From Nitrospirales bacterium (GTDB lineage Bacteria; Nitrospirota; Nitrospiria; Nitrospirales; UBA2166), in the NCBI GenBank assembly GCA_012965905.1, contig DTRN01000069.1, positions 1-35,953 on the forward strand: a DNA stretch of 35,953 bases, read 5' to 3'. Below the pieces are notes generated by a model. The model did not search any database and was not told the DNA's origin. It worked only from the letters and a program-made list of their open reading frames with translations. The stretch's first letter is position 1. Each line of letters opens with the position of its first letter. Of this stretch, positions 16,213 to 24,750 are shown one piece after another. A program made the translations under genes and the position numbers.

Positions 16213-17811
16213 GTGGCTAAACGGACGACCCTGCAGCAAGACCTTACCAAGACGTTGGATGACGTGCCCATGGGTATCGGACTCATCGCCGCCTCAGGAC
16301 ACGAGACCGAACCCTTCGTGGTTCAGGCCTATCGCGGGCTGACGCTGCGGGAAATTCAAGCGCTACTCCGGTCCATTCCGTTTCAGGCTGAGAGTGCATC
16401 GTCAAACAGCGATCCGGCCAAGACCGACAGTCCATTTCTACTCCGAATTGCAGCGCCCAATCATAAATGGATGGTCAGTACGCTGTTCCGGAACGGACAC
16501 CAAACGTCTGTCGCGCTCTTGATTGGGCGTAAGACGGGAGTCGATATTACCAAAAAAGAACAGCATCTCCTCAAGGGACTCACCAGGCAGATCATTACGC
16601 TGCTTGACGACGCAGACGCACACAAGGCTGCGAAAACCCCACGCGCACACGCGGATGCACCGACGGCTCCAGCGATGGACGGCGTGACCGAAGCGCTTCA
16701 AGAACTTCTACAGTTTGACCAGGGCTGGTTGACCGAATACATGCCTGAAACAACCACGGTCGCGGTGACGCACATCTTTGTCCCGGGGCAGCCAGAGCCG
16801 AAGATCGGACAGCAGTTTCCCCTCGATGCTTCCGCCTCTGGGTGGGTTGTCCGGCATAAAAAGCCGCGCTTTGATTTGAACCTCGCATCGACGCAGGGAC
16901 GATTTATGGATCAGTGCCTGCTCTACAAGCAGAAATACAAATCGATGATGGTGCTGCCTCTGCGGGTTCAACGTCGAGTGGTTGGGACCTTGAGCGTGGC
17001 GTCGAAGCTTCCCGACCAGTATTCACGAGACCAGGTTCCGACGCTGGATGCTATTGTGCGGAAGCTAGCAGCGTATCTGACTCAGGCGCACGACGTCGCT
17101 GTCTCGCCCGCTCTTTCTCAGCCTCCCGCTTCTGCCACTGTGCTTGGACAGGTTCAGGGCGTGGAGGAGCTTCGTCGTGTTCTCGCGGGGGAAGTGCGTC
17201 AACCCCTCGCGGCGGTGCACGGGGCACTGTTGGATATGACGCGTATGCAGGACCTTCCTTCAAGTTCGCGCGCGACGGTCGAACGCGTTGCACATAAAGT
17301 CGGCCGGCTGGGAGACGTCTTATTTCAGATTTTGGAGTATGGAAAGCCGCTCAAACTTACCCATACACCCTGTCAGATTATTCCATTGCTGGAAGAAGCG
17401 GTGTCGTTCGTGAATGACGATCTCGCCGCAAAAAATATTCAGATCATTCCTGAATATCACACCCCGCTCCCCTTGCTCCGATGTGATAAGGCCAAGATCA
17501 AAAGTGCGTTCATCAGTTTGTTTCGGTGCGCGGAAGAAGTTATTCAAACAGGTGGGGCCATTCACCTTGCCGCAACCGCCCATCGTACGGGTCTTCTCGT
17601 TACCCTGGATTGTCAGCGCGAAGAGACACGGTCACAAAGCGAAACCCTTCAGAATCAGAGTGGGGCGTGGGTCAGTTTTCCCATTGCCAGTCAGATTGTG
17701 GAGGATCATGGGGGCAAGATTTCTGTCGCCAGCGGTCCAACGCAAGCCACTACGATCGTCATTCACCTTCCAATCATGACTAAGCGTTCGTACCGAGGAC
17801 GTCGGCGTTGA
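16213..17811 (+). CDS. GAF-domain protein with degenerate histidine-kinase core
   Basis: A 532-residue soluble protein. Residues about 20-135 look like a divergent sensory domain, and 155-295 a GAF domain (DASASGWVVRHKKP, MMVLPLRVQRRVVGTLSVAS). Residues 312-380 align with a HisKA helix pair and 385-522 with an HATPase region. The H-box, normally xHExRxPL, reads AGEVRQPL (325-332), so the phospho-acceptor histidine is glycine 326. The N-box reads FISLFRCAEE without the usual asparagines, and the DxGxG box is not visible, although the terminal IVEDHGGKISVAS segment is conserved. It is therefore probably a pseudokinase acting as a sensor or scaffold. The GTG start is 25 bp after the TVP38 stop. 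No response regulator is adjacent. Confidence 0.75.
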   Translation: MAKRTTLQQDLTKTLDDVPMGIGLIAASGHETEPFVVQAYRGLTLREIQALLRSIPFQAESASSNSDPAKTDSPFLLRIAAPNHKWMVSTLFRNGHQTSVALLIGRKTGVDITKKEQHLLKGLTRQIITLLDDADAHKAAKTPRAHADAPTAPAMDGVTEALQELLQFDQGWLTEYMPETTTVAVTHIFVPGQPEPKIGQQFPLDASASGWVVRHKKPRFDLNLASTQGRFMDQCLLYKQKYKSMMVLPLRVQRRVVGTLSVASKLPDQYSRDQVPTLDAIVRKLAAYLTQAHDVAVSPALSQPPASATVLGQVQGVEELRRVLAGEVRQPLAAVHGALLDMTRMQDLPSSSRATVERVAHKVGRLGDVLFQILEYGKPLKLTHTPCQIIPLLEEAVSFVNDDLAAKNIQIIPEYHTPLPLLRCDKAKIKSAFISLFRCAEEVIQTGGAIHLAATAHRTGLLVTLDCQREETRSQSETLQNQSGAWVSFPIASQIVEDHGGKISVASGPTQATTIVIHLPIMTKRSYRGRRR

Positions 17812-17828
17812 ATCCTATGCGAACCGCC

Positions 17829-17844
17829 CAGACCTGAGGGTCTG
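17829..17844 (+). terminator. Hairpin between convergent genes, possible terminator
   Basis: CAGACC-TGAG-GGTCTG forms a perfect 6-bp stem with a 4-nt loop, in the 37-bp gap between the convergent GAF gene and the large permease gene. The following TTCCCTATT is only weakly T-rich, so intrinsic termination is plausible but not strong. Confidence 0.4.
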
Positions 17845-17848
17845 TTCC

Positions 17849-20440
17849 CTATTCCTCCCGCAGAATTGGCAGCGGTTTCTGGCCAAGGACTTGGAAGGTA
17901 CTGAGAAATCCAACCGCGGTGGTGAGTCCGACGGTGACGGCCACACCGAAGAGCAAGGTGATGGGGTGAAAAGTCCACGGGATCTCCATCATGAAACGAA
18001 GGACGCTCCAACTTAACCCGACGGAAAGTGCGGTTCCGAGGATTCCCGCACTTGCTCCAGTCACCGCGTATTCAACTGCGAAGGTTCGTGCAATCATTCC
18101 TCGCGTTGAGCCCAGCGTTTTCAGAATAGCCGCGTCATACAAACGTTGGTAGCGTGTGGCCGCCAAGGCTCCGGAGAGCACCACGAGGCCAGCAATGGTG
18201 GTGAACAGCGCCATGAAATGGATGGACAGGCTCATATGTTGAATGACCGTGGCTGCCAATTCCAGCACCTCCCGAATACGAATCGCTGTGATGTTCGGGA
18301 GGGCACGAATAATCCGTTGCTGCAGTGATGTCTCGGCATCCGGTGGTACGCGGACGGTACCGACATATGTCATCGGTGTCTGATCCAGTGAGCCTGGAGA
18401 AAAGATCATGTAAAAGTTCGTCGTCAGCGAATTCCAATTGACTCGGCGGACATTCGCGACGGTTCCTTGCACGGTGGTGCCTTGGACGTCGAGTTCAATC
18501 ACCGACCCCACGTCGACTCCCAGATGCTCGGCGACATCTTCCTCGATAGAAATCAGCGGTGTGTCTCCATCGTGGGTGTTCGACCACCACTGACCTCGAA
18601 TCAGCACGTTGTGTTCAGGAAACGCGTCGAGAAAGGTCAAGACGTATTCGCGCGTAAAATACCAGGAATCATCTTTCTGGCCGATCTCATCGAGAAGCAG
18701 CGGCACCCCATCAATGCGCGTGATGCGGGATCGGATCAAGGGACGAATCTCCGTTGCGGTGGATTTCTCATTGAGCGATGGGTCTATCGCGGTATCGATA
18801 TATGACGAGATTTCACTCAAGAAGGTGTGTTTCTGATCCGGTTGAATGTCGATGAAGAAGAAGCTTGGAATTGTGTCTGGGCGATAGGCCCCGATGTGTG
18901 TGACCATGTCTCGTTCGATCAGTGAGATGGCCATGATGACCATAACGCCGAGACCGATTGAAACGATAATGGGGAGGGTTTGACTGCCGGGACGAGAGAG
19001 GTTGGCGAGGCCCTGTCGCCATGCCAGGGATCGAAATTTCGGTAGACGGCTGGTCACGCGAGTAACCAGCCACGCGGTAAGACTCAGTAGGGTAAGTGCA
19101 GCAAAGACAAACCCGAGAAACATCGAGCCCAACGCGAGCGAGTGCGTATGACTGTAGGTAAGTCCAACAACCGCGAGGAGGACCACGCACCCCGGTGCCC
19201 ACCTCAACTGGAAGGCAGAACGGAAGGTCGTGATTGGAGGAGTAGCTGAGGCCGACACATCTCGGCGGAAAATGACATAGGGACGGACGTGTTGAATCTC
19301 GATCAGCGGCCAGAGTGCGAAGGTGACCGCTGTAATAAGCCCCATGCCGATGCCTTTCGCGATGGCAATCGGGGCAAGCTGAATCGATGGGTGAAGCGGA
19401 AAGAATGACGCGAGGAACAAAGGAAGCGTGAGTTGGACTGCGACGCCAAACATCACGCCGAGGAGACTACCGATTGCGCCGAGTATCAATGCTTGAAGCA
19501 GGTAGATCGTGAGAATCGTTTGGGACGATGCACCCAGGCATTTCAATGTCGCTATGGTCTCAAGCCGCTTTCGCATCAAGGAACGAACGCTTTCCGCCAC
19601 ACCAATCCCACCGATCAACAGCGTCATCAGTCCCAGCAGACCCAGGTAGGTCGCCAGGTGCTGAAGAAAATGTTGAACGCGCGGCCGAACTTCATGATAG
19701 GTCTTCACCTGGATAAACGTGTCGGTAAGGGTGTTTCGCAATGTCTCTTTGACCGTTTCCGGTGTTGTCGTGGGTGGAATCTTAAAAAGGTAACGATGAC
19801 GCACTCGGCTTCCTGGTTGGATGAGTTGTGCAGCGTCCAGGCCTGCTCGTGAGATCATGACCCGCGGTCCAAGGCTGAATGCTCCGGCAATCCGATCAGG
19901 CTCACGTTGAATCGTGCCGGTGATCACAAAGTGAGCATGGCCAACCAGCAGGTCGTCGCCTACGGCAAGATCTAATTTGAGCAACAGCGCTTCTTGAACC
20001 AATACGCCAAATCGATCATCGTCGTTTGGCTGGGAGCCCAGGAGCGTGGTCAGGGGGCGGGCTGGGATCGTCTTGAGAGTGCCGTAGAAGGGATATCCGT
20101 CCTGTATGGCTTTGAGTTCGACCAACTGTGTGTCACGTGCGTCGGAATCCGAGGCCATCGCGAGCATCTCGTAAATGTGGATCCAGTGGATATTTTGGTC
20201 GTGGAACGTGTTTAGAAATACAATGTTCTGCTGACTCAAGGCACGACGAGTACTAATTTCCACGTCTGCTGCCATCAAGCTGCGGGCATCATGCTGAACC
20301 GCATCCCCTAAATTTTCTGAAAGTGAAGCGACGCCGACGATCGATCCCACGCCCAGCGCAATACATATAATGAAATAACTGACGTGGTTCCACCCGGCAC
20401 GAAGTTCACGCAGGGCCATGCGGAGCGGAAATGCACTCAT
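17849..20440 (-). CDS. FtsX/YbbP-type ABC transporter permease
   Basis: An 863-residue inner-membrane permease built like YbbP. A first helix (about 19-41) is followed by a large periplasmic domain (42-260). A cluster of helices (about 262-285, 312-340, 365-385, 420-465, 493-512) encloses a second long periplasmic domain (515-735), and a final helix bundle ends the chain (740-850). The segments RSLMRKRLETIATLKCLGAS and AAILKTLGSTRGMIARTFAVEY are the repeated cytoplasmic coupling loops of FtsX-type domains. The family extracts lipids or exports products with a LolD/YbbA ATPase. None is adjacent; the ATPase at 8474-9139 is a candidate partner. The gene follows tRNA-Val by 37 bp on the same strand. 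Confidence 0.87.
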   Translation of the reverse strand: MSAFPLRMALRELRAGWNHVSYFIICIALGVGSIVGVASLSENLGDAVQHDARSLMAADVEISTRRALSQQNIVFLNTFHDQNIHWIHIYEMLAMASDSDARDTQLVELKAIQDGYPFYGTLKTIPARPLTTLLGSQPNDDDRFGVLVQEALLLKLDLAVGDDLLVGHAHFVITGTIQREPDRIAGAFSLGPRVMISRAGLDAAQLIQPGSRVRHRYLFKIPPTTTPETVKETLRNTLTDTFIQVKTYHEVRPRVQHFLQHLATYLGLLGLMTLLIGGIGVAESVRSLMRKRLETIATLKCLGASSQTILTIYLLQALILGAIGSLLGVMFGVAVQLTLPLFLASFFPLHPSIQLAPIAIAKGIGMGLITAVTFALWPLIEIQHVRPYVIFRRDVSASATPPITTFRSAFQLRWAPGCVVLLAVVGLTYSHTHSLALGSMFLGFVFAALTLLSLTAWLVTRVTSRLPKFRSLAWRQGLANLSRPGSQTLPIIVSIGLGVMVIMAISLIERDMVTHIGAYRPDTIPSFFFIDIQPDQKHTFLSEISSYIDTAIDPSLNEKSTATEIRPLIRSRITRIDGVPLLLDEIGQKDDSWYFTREYVLTFLDAFPEHNVLIRGQWWSNTHDGDTPLISIEEDVAEHLGVDVGSVIELDVQGTTVQGTVANVRRVNWNSLTTNFYMIFSPGSLDQTPMTYVGTVRVPPDAETSLQQRIIRALPNITAIRIREVLELAATVIQHMSLSIHFMALFTTIAGLVVLSGALAATRYQRLYDAAILKTLGSTRGMIARTFAVEYAVTGASAGILGTALSVGLSWSVLRFMMEIPWTFHPITLLFGVAVTVGLTTAVGFLSTFQVLGQKPLPILREE

Positions 20441-20477
20441 TGGCTATTTTTATTGATGTGGGAGGTTAAGAAATGGA

Positions 20478-20552
20478 TGGTGGGCGATACTGGTATCGAA
20501 CCAGTGACCTCTTGCGTGTGAAGCAAGCGCTCTCCCCCTGAGCTAATCGCCC
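20478..20552 (-). tRNA. tRNA-Val (anticodon CAC)
   Basis: The minus strand folds as a full cloverleaf. The acceptor GGGCGAT pairs with ATCGCCC, the anticodon stem CTTGC/GCAAG encloses the loop TTCACAC with anticodon CAC (reads GTG), and the T-arm carries GGTTCGATACC. Discriminator A and the CCA end are encoded (20478-20481 on the plus strand reads TGGT). Confidence 0.95.
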
Positions 20553-20567
20553 GTCGTGCCGACAGGT

Positions 20568-20596
20568 ATCATACAGACGTGTGGTATGTCCGTCGA
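20568..20596 (-). promoter_or_regulatory. Predicted promoter of tRNA-Val
   Basis: On the minus strand TCGACG (20591-20596) and TATGAT (20568-20573) are spaced by 17 bp, ending 15 bp before the tRNA 5' end. The -10 is one base from consensus and the -35 matches at four of six bases. Confidence 0.5.
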
Positions 20597-20610
20597 CTCC
20601 CGCCCAAGTG

Positions 20611-21354
20611 TTAAATGCCCCATCCTCCGCTGACGTGTATATTGGTGCCATTCACGTAGCGAGCCTCGTCGGAAAGCAGAAATTTGACTGCGCTGACGGT
20701 ATCGCTGACATCGCCGATGTAGCCTGCCGGGATTCGTTTCACCATTGTCGCGAGTTCCTCTGCGGGCGCGCTGCCTGAATCAATGAACCCAGGTGAAATG
20801 GCATTGACGGTTATGCCGTATGGCCCTAGGGTTTTTGCCAGCGACCGTGTGAGGATGAGAACGCCAGATTTGGCGATGTAGTGTGCGGTCACGTGGGTTT
20901 GCGCAATCATCTGATCCGCGTTGGCCATGCTGAAGTTAATGATTCTCCCCCAACGGCGTTCTTTCATTCCTTCCGCGATTTCCCGGCTGAGGTAGAACAC
21001 GGGATGGAGATTGTTCTGAAACATCGCGTTCCAGCCTTCAACGGTTTCTTCAAGGAGGGGGACACGATGGTAGGGACCGGCGCAGTTGATGAGTGCGTCA
21101 ATGCGGTTCCATGTTCCCTGCACCTGCTCCACCAAGGCCTTTGCCGCCTCTGCATCAGACACATCGCACTTGACCGCGAGGATGTTGTCATCCGTCGACT
21201 GTATGTTTTGGATGGCTTGAACAGTGTGTTGAGTCGCGTCCTGGCTGGTGCGGTAACAGATGGCAATGGTCCACCCATCGCGTGCGAGTTGCATCGCAAT
21301 GGCTTTCCCTATCCCTCGTGCGCCGCCGGTAATTAATGCTACGCGTCGTTCCAT
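20611..21354 (-). CDS. Short-chain dehydrogenase/reductase (FabG-like)
   Basis: A 247-residue classical SDR using NAD(P)H on an unidentified carbonyl or alcohol substrate. The coenzyme motif is TGGARGIG (9-16), the structural NCAG motif is at about 89-92, the active-site serine is in NFSMAN, and the YxxxK catalytic pair is HYIAK. The PG motif follows at SPGFI, and a C-terminal VSGGWGI end is typical of the FabG/FolM group. All catalytic residues are present, so it should be active. A role in fatty-acid or pterin metabolism cannot be distinguished from sequence alone. It is flanked by tRNA-Val and a TPR lipoprotein and no operon context narrows the substrate. Confidence 0.85.
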   Translation of the reverse strand: MERRVALITGGARGIGKAIAMQLARDGWTIAICYRTSQDATQHTVQAIQNIQSTDDNILAVKCDVSDAEAAKALVEQVQGTWNRIDALINCAGPYHRVPLLEETVEGWNAMFQNNLHPVFYLSREIAEGMKERRWGRIINFSMANADQMIAQTHVTAHYIAKSGVLILTRSLAKTLGPYGITVNAISPGFIDSGSAPAEELATMVKRIPAGYIGDVSDTVSAVKFLLSDEARYVNGTNIHVSGGWGI

Positions 21355-21400
21355 TGTTTGCGTGTTTGGAGGGGATTACACCGGAGATGTGGAGGGGGCG

Positions 21401-21838
21401 CTAAAACATATTATCAAGAGCGTTCGGCATTTCTGATGCAGTATCGCTAAAGGCATCCTCCTTGGGGAACAAGCGCGGAGACCCATATGGGCGAAGGGCT
21501 GGGGAGTCCCAAATAATTTTGTGGCCGGGAGCAAGATTTGCCGCTTCAATGAAATGGTGTTCCGCTTCGTCCCTGCTTCCACTCGAAACGAGGGTAAGGG
21601 CAAGGTTGTAATGCGCCTCCGCCATATTCGGATCTTCAGCCAGTGCGGCTTGGAAGGCGTTGCTGGCTAGACCGATCTTCCCTTCGGCAAACAATTGTAG
21701 CCCGTCCTTGTTGTGGGTGGCAGCGGCCGGAAGAGCTTCAGGTGGAGCAGGAAGTGGTGTCGGCAGAGGAGTCGACGTACAAGCGACAAAGAACGCAACA
21801 ATAGCGCTCGTGACCATCCATTGTGCAAGTCGCTGCAT
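21401..21838 (-). CDS. Small TPR lipoprotein
   Basis: A 145-residue envelope lipoprotein. I take the ATG at 21838 (MQRLAQW) rather than the in-frame start at 21859, because GGAGGT lies exactly 5 bp before it. The signal peptide then ends in a lipobox FVAC with the lipidated cysteine at residue 20, followed by a proline-rich linker. Two TPR-like helical pairs follow (NKDGLQLFAEGKIGLASNAFQAALAEDP, then AEAHYNLALTLVSSGSRDEAEHHF). It lies 33 bp downstream of the HtrA protease gene on the same strand and may be co-transcribed. Partner proteins are unknown. Confidence 0.82.
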   Translation of the reverse strand: MQRLAQWMVTSAIVAFFVACTSTPLPTPLPAPPEALPAAATHNKDGLQLFAEGKIGLASNAFQAALAEDPNMAEAHYNLALTLVSSGSRDEAEHHFIEAANLAPGHKIIWDSPALRPYGSPRLFPKEDAFSDTASEMPNALDNMF

Positions 21839-21871
21839 GCGACACCTCCGCGGTTTCATTCTTTTCAGTCG

Positions 21872-23272
21872 TTACCCTTCGGCTGTTCGGAGAATGACGA
21901 AGAACGCACGGCCGTCTCGAAGCACTCGTAGAAGTACGTCTGTCCCAGGCGCAATGTCATTCATTGCTGTCGCTAACTCTTTGGAGCTGGTCACCGCTTG
22001 CTTATCGATTTCCTTAATCAAATCACCTTCACGAAGGCCCGCCGACTCTGCAGGACTGTCCTTGTCGACCTCCATCACGGCCACTCCGGTTTGATCTTTG
22101 AAGCGTTCTGCCAGTTCACCGGTGAGGTCATGAATTTGGACCCCAAGTTTTTCCCGAACACTCTTCCCGCTGTGTCGGTCTGGGATCGATGCGGTCGTTG
22201 CGCCTTCTTCCCGTTTTCCCAGGACGATATCAAGTGTCTGGCTCTTTGAATCTCGGATAATCGCAATGCGAACTGTTTGTGACGGGACCATCCCTGCAAT
22301 CTTGATCGAGAGATCGTTGGGAGTAAGCACGTTGTCCCCATCGACGCTGGTGATAATGTCGCCGGGCTCTAATCCAGCTTCAAAGCCTGGATCCCCTTCG
22401 AATACGTCGCTGACCAGGACCCCTTGGCCTTCTTCGACCCCTAGTTTCTTGGCGAGCTCAGTATTCAATTGTTGGATTCCGATTCCCAACCATCCTCTAG
22501 TCACTGTTCCGTGAGTGATGAGTTGGGTGGTAATTTGCTGAACCATGTTGGAAGGAATAGAGAAGCCAATACCCTGGGCCGCCTGAATAATAGCCGTGTT
22601 GATGCCAATGATTTCGCCTTTGAGGTTAAAGAGGGGGCCGCCACTGTTCCCAGGGTTGATCGAGGCATCGGTTTGAATGAACTGCTCGTACTTCGTGATA
22701 TTCATGTTCTGCCGTCCAAGGCCGCTTACAACGCCAAGCGTGACGGTATGATCCAATCCAAAAGGATTTCCCACCGCGAGGACAAATTGCCCCACCCTCA
22801 CTTTAGAGGAGTCGCCAAGCGGCATGGAGGTGAGTGGAGTCTTGGGCTCGACTTTGACCACGGCTAAATCTGAATCCGGATCTCGTCCCACCACGGTTCC
22901 GACGAGGCTCGTCTTATCCCACAGACGGACATTGACGGTTTTCGCATCGCCTACCACGTGGTTGTTCGTGACGATGTAGCCTTCGTCGTCGATAATAGCG
23001 CCGGATCCGGTGCCTGGTGCGGGCCGTCGGGATCCGGACGGCCGCTGTCCGGACGATTTTAGACTGGTATCTCGAGAAATGTTCACAATTGCCGGATTGA
23101 CTCGCTCAGCCAGTTCGATAAGAGACGCTGATGCAGCTTCCAGAACTTCCAATCCAGCCAACGAGGCGGAGGCAACGCCCTGCCCTGGAACATACAGGAG
23201 GAACAGGAGCATCAATCCGCTGGCTGGGAGCGCAATTCTCCGAAGAATAGACGTGTGTGTCGTGTGTCGCAT
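21872..23272 (-). CDS. degP: HtrA/DegP-type periplasmic serine endoprotease
   Basis: Degrades or refolds damaged envelope proteins in the periplasm. The start at 23272 (MRHTTHTS) is preferred over the ATG at 23284, because GGAGG stands 5 bp before it and overlaps the upstream ATG. From that start it has 466 residues. A hydrophobic signal (about 15-32) is followed by the trypsin-like domain with the complete triad: H105 in TNNHVV, D135 in DSDLAVVK, S210 in GNSGGPL. Two PDZ domains follow (about 255-345 and 365-460), the second beginning near KLGVQIHDL. The gene order protease then TPR lipoprotein suggests a small envelope-maintenance unit. MucD/DegQ-type naming would be equally acceptable. Confidence 0.92.
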   Translation of the reverse strand: MRHTTHTSILRRIALPASGLMLLFLLYVPGQGVASASLAGLEVLEAASASLIELAERVNPAIVNISRDTSLKSSGQRPSGSRRPAPGTGSGAIIDDEGYIVTNNHVVGDAKTVNVRLWDKTSLVGTVVGRDPDSDLAVVKVEPKTPLTSMPLGDSSKVRVGQFVLAVGNPFGLDHTVTLGVVSGLGRQNMNITKYEQFIQTDASINPGNSGGPLFNLKGEIIGINTAIIQAAQGIGFSIPSNMVQQITTQLITHGTVTRGWLGIGIQQLNTELAKKLGVEEGQGVLVSDVFEGDPGFEAGLEPGDIITSVDGDNVLTPNDLSIKIAGMVPSQTVRIAIIRDSKSQTLDIVLGKREEGATTASIPDRHSGKSVREKLGVQIHDLTGELAERFKDQTGVAVMEVDKDSPAESAGLREGDLIKEIDKQAVTSSKELATAMNDIAPGTDVLLRVLRDGRAFFVILRTAEG

Positions 23273-23325
23273 TGAAGCCTCCATATCTAGTGTAGATCAA
23301 TCATCAGTCAAATAAAGATGTCACT

Positions 23326-23338
23326 GCTGTATTACAGC
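23326..23338. promoter_or_regulatory. Inverted repeat upstream of degP
   Basis: GCTGT-ATT-ACAGC is a perfect 5-bp inverted repeat with a 3-bp centre, 54 bp upstream of the degP start codon. It could be a binding site for an envelope-stress regulator, but no family consensus is matched and it may be chance. Confidence 0.25.
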
Positions 23339-23453
23339 TCACGCATTCTGAATTGCACCCTAAAAACGGAGACGCGATCAACTCAGGATGCCCCCCAGGC
23401 ACTCGCATCCCTACTGTACCATGAAACACCCTCTCCTCTGCAGGCAAGACGGA

Positions 23454-23527
23454 TGGCTGGGAGGGATGGGATCGAACCATCACTGGCAGAGTCAAAGTCT
23501 GCTGGCCTACCGTTAGCCGACCCCCCA
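23454..23527 (-). tRNA. tRNA-Gln (anticodon TTG)
   Basis: The minus strand gives acceptor TGGGGGG pairing with CCTCCCA (one G-T wobble), anticodon stem GCAGA/TCTGC with loop CTTTGAC and anticodon TTG (reads CAA), and T-arm ATGGTTCGATCCCAT. The U1-A72 end and discriminator G fit glutamine tRNAs. The CCA end is encoded. Confidence 0.93.
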
Positions 23528-23538
23528 GCACTCTGACC

Positions 23539-23567
23539 AATGTATAGAAAATTCCGCGCGGCATCAA
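23539..23567 (-). promoter_or_regulatory. Possible promoter of tRNA-Gln
   Basis: On the minus strand TTGATG (23562-23567) and TACATT (23539-23544) are spaced by 17 bp and end 11 bp before the tRNA. Both hexamers match consensus at four of six bases, so this is a moderate candidate. Confidence 0.35.
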
Positions 23568-23598
23568 GGCGTGTGTTCGGCCATGACTGCTGTCGAGG

Positions 23599-24609
23599 CT
23601 ATTTTCGTGTGGTAATGATGCGTTGGGTTGACTTTGGAATATCCTGCATTTCGCTATGACCGAACCCAGCGTTTCTGAACATCTGATCATATTCCGCGAA
23701 GGTATAGGCATCACCCGCGGGTGTTGTCGCGAGCATGGTCAGGCCGAAGTCAGCCGCAGGATGTGAGATCCGATCCTCGTTGGGAATAAATTCGAGCGTG
23801 ATCACACGTCCTCCGTCCACCAATGCACCGTGGATTCTCCGCAATAGGCCCTCGCACGTTGGGGTATCAAAGTGATGCAAGAAGTTCGTGAGGAGCACGA
23901 GGTCGTAGTTGCGATCGAGATCGACATCGAATGCGCTGCCCACAATGGTCTGGTACCGGTCGCTGACGCCAGCAGCGGCAGCATTCTCTTTCGCCACGGT
24001 GAGAACGTTCTCCCAGTCAAGTGCAACAATTTCCGCCTTAGGATTTGCCTTGGCAATCTCAATTCCAAACAGGCCGTGACCGGCTGCGATATCCAGAACC
24101 CTCATTGGACCCTGGGTGCTGTCCGTAACCTGTGACGCAATCCACCGTGCGGGCCACGCCATCAGCGGGACCATGGAACGAGCAAACGTCACCCACTCGG
24201 GATGATCCGGGGCTGTCGTGCCCTCGGCATCCAGATTTGTGCCGCCTTTCCTCACGGCCTCTGTGAGACCGTCGAACCCGTCTGTTAACGTCGATGAAAG
24301 CATAAAGGTGAGCGCAGAACCAAAAAAAGCTGGAGACCGTTTGTCCAGAAATGTGGCCGAGTCAGGGGTGAGCCGGAATTCAGTGTTGTTCTTAATCAGG
24401 AACCCAATAATTGTCAGATAGTCACAGAGTATGCGGGTCCCTCGCTCTGATGTTTTGCAGCGCTTCGCAAGGCTTGCTGGTGTGCGGTTCCCTTCCGCAA
24501 TGGCCGTGAACAGGTCTAGCTCGATAGCGGTTTTGAGCGCAGCGGTTTGCTGGTAGGCGCTCACGGTTTGAAAAAAGAGCTGCGGGGTAGGTTCGTCTGA
24601 CTGGCTCAT
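23599..24609 (-). CDS. SAM-dependent O-methyltransferase-like protein
   Basis: A 336-residue methyltransferase of the plant-COMT/hydroxyneurosporene (methyltransf_2) type. The N-terminal third is the helical dimerisation/winged-helix domain (LKTAIELDLFTAIAEG, then TSERGTRILCDYLTIIGFL). The catalytic domain has SAM motif VLDIAAGHGLFGIEIA near residue 172, the adenine-site acidic residue in VALDWENV, and LLTNFLHHFD with the general-base histidine region. The substrate is unknown; relatives methylate hydroxyls of quinone-, carotenoid- or polyketide-like small molecules. It diverges from the TetR gene at 24751, 141 bp away, so that regulator may influence it. Confidence 0.83.
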   Translation of the reverse strand: MSQSDEPTPQLFFQTVSAYQQTAALKTAIELDLFTAIAEGNRTPASLAKRCKTSERGTRILCDYLTIIGFLIKNNTEFRLTPDSATFLDKRSPAFFGSALTFMLSSTLTDGFDGLTEAVRKGGTNLDAEGTTAPDHPEWVTFARSMVPLMAWPARWIASQVTDSTQGPMRVLDIAAGHGLFGIEIAKANPKAEIVALDWENVLTVAKENAAAAGVSDRYQTIVGSAFDVDLDRNYDLVLLTNFLHHFDTPTCEGLLRRIHGALVDGGRVITLEFIPNEDRISHPAADFGLTMLATTPAGDAYTFAEYDQMFRNAGFGHSEMQDIPKSTQRIITTRK

Positions 24610-24631
24610 GGAAAGTATGGAAAGTTAGGTA

Positions 24632-24660
24632 GTTATGCGGCATTACTGAGGTCACGTCAA
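24632..24660 (-). promoter_or_regulatory. Predicted promoter of the O-methyltransferase gene
   Basis: On the minus strand TTGACG (24655-24660) and CATAAC (24632-24637) are spaced by 17 bp, 22 bp before the methyltransferase ATG. The -35 is one base from consensus and the -10 matches at four of six. Confidence 0.45.
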
Positions 24661-24699
24661 GTGAGAACATATCGAAAAAATGAGGAGAAAGGCTCGTAC

Positions 24700-24729
24700 T
24701 TGACAGTAAAGGAATGATCGTTCTATTAT
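24700..24729 (+). promoter_or_regulatory. Predicted sigma-70 promoter of the tetR gene
   Basis: A perfect TTGACA (24700-24705) and TATTAT (24724-24729, one base from consensus) are spaced by 18 bp, 21 bp before the ATG. The spacer contains the palindrome described separately. Confidence 0.7.
24712..24723. promoter_or_regulatory. Palindromic operator candidate for the TetR regulator
   Basis: GAATGATCGTTC is a 12-bp palindrome matching at five of six pairs, and it is extended by outer TAA/TTA arms two bases further out (24707-24728). It fills the end of the spacer between -35 and -10, so binding would block RNA polymerase. The position fits autorepression by the TetR protein encoded immediately downstream. 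Confidence 0.55.
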
Positions 24730-24750
24730 TGAAGGATCGACGGGTGCATT

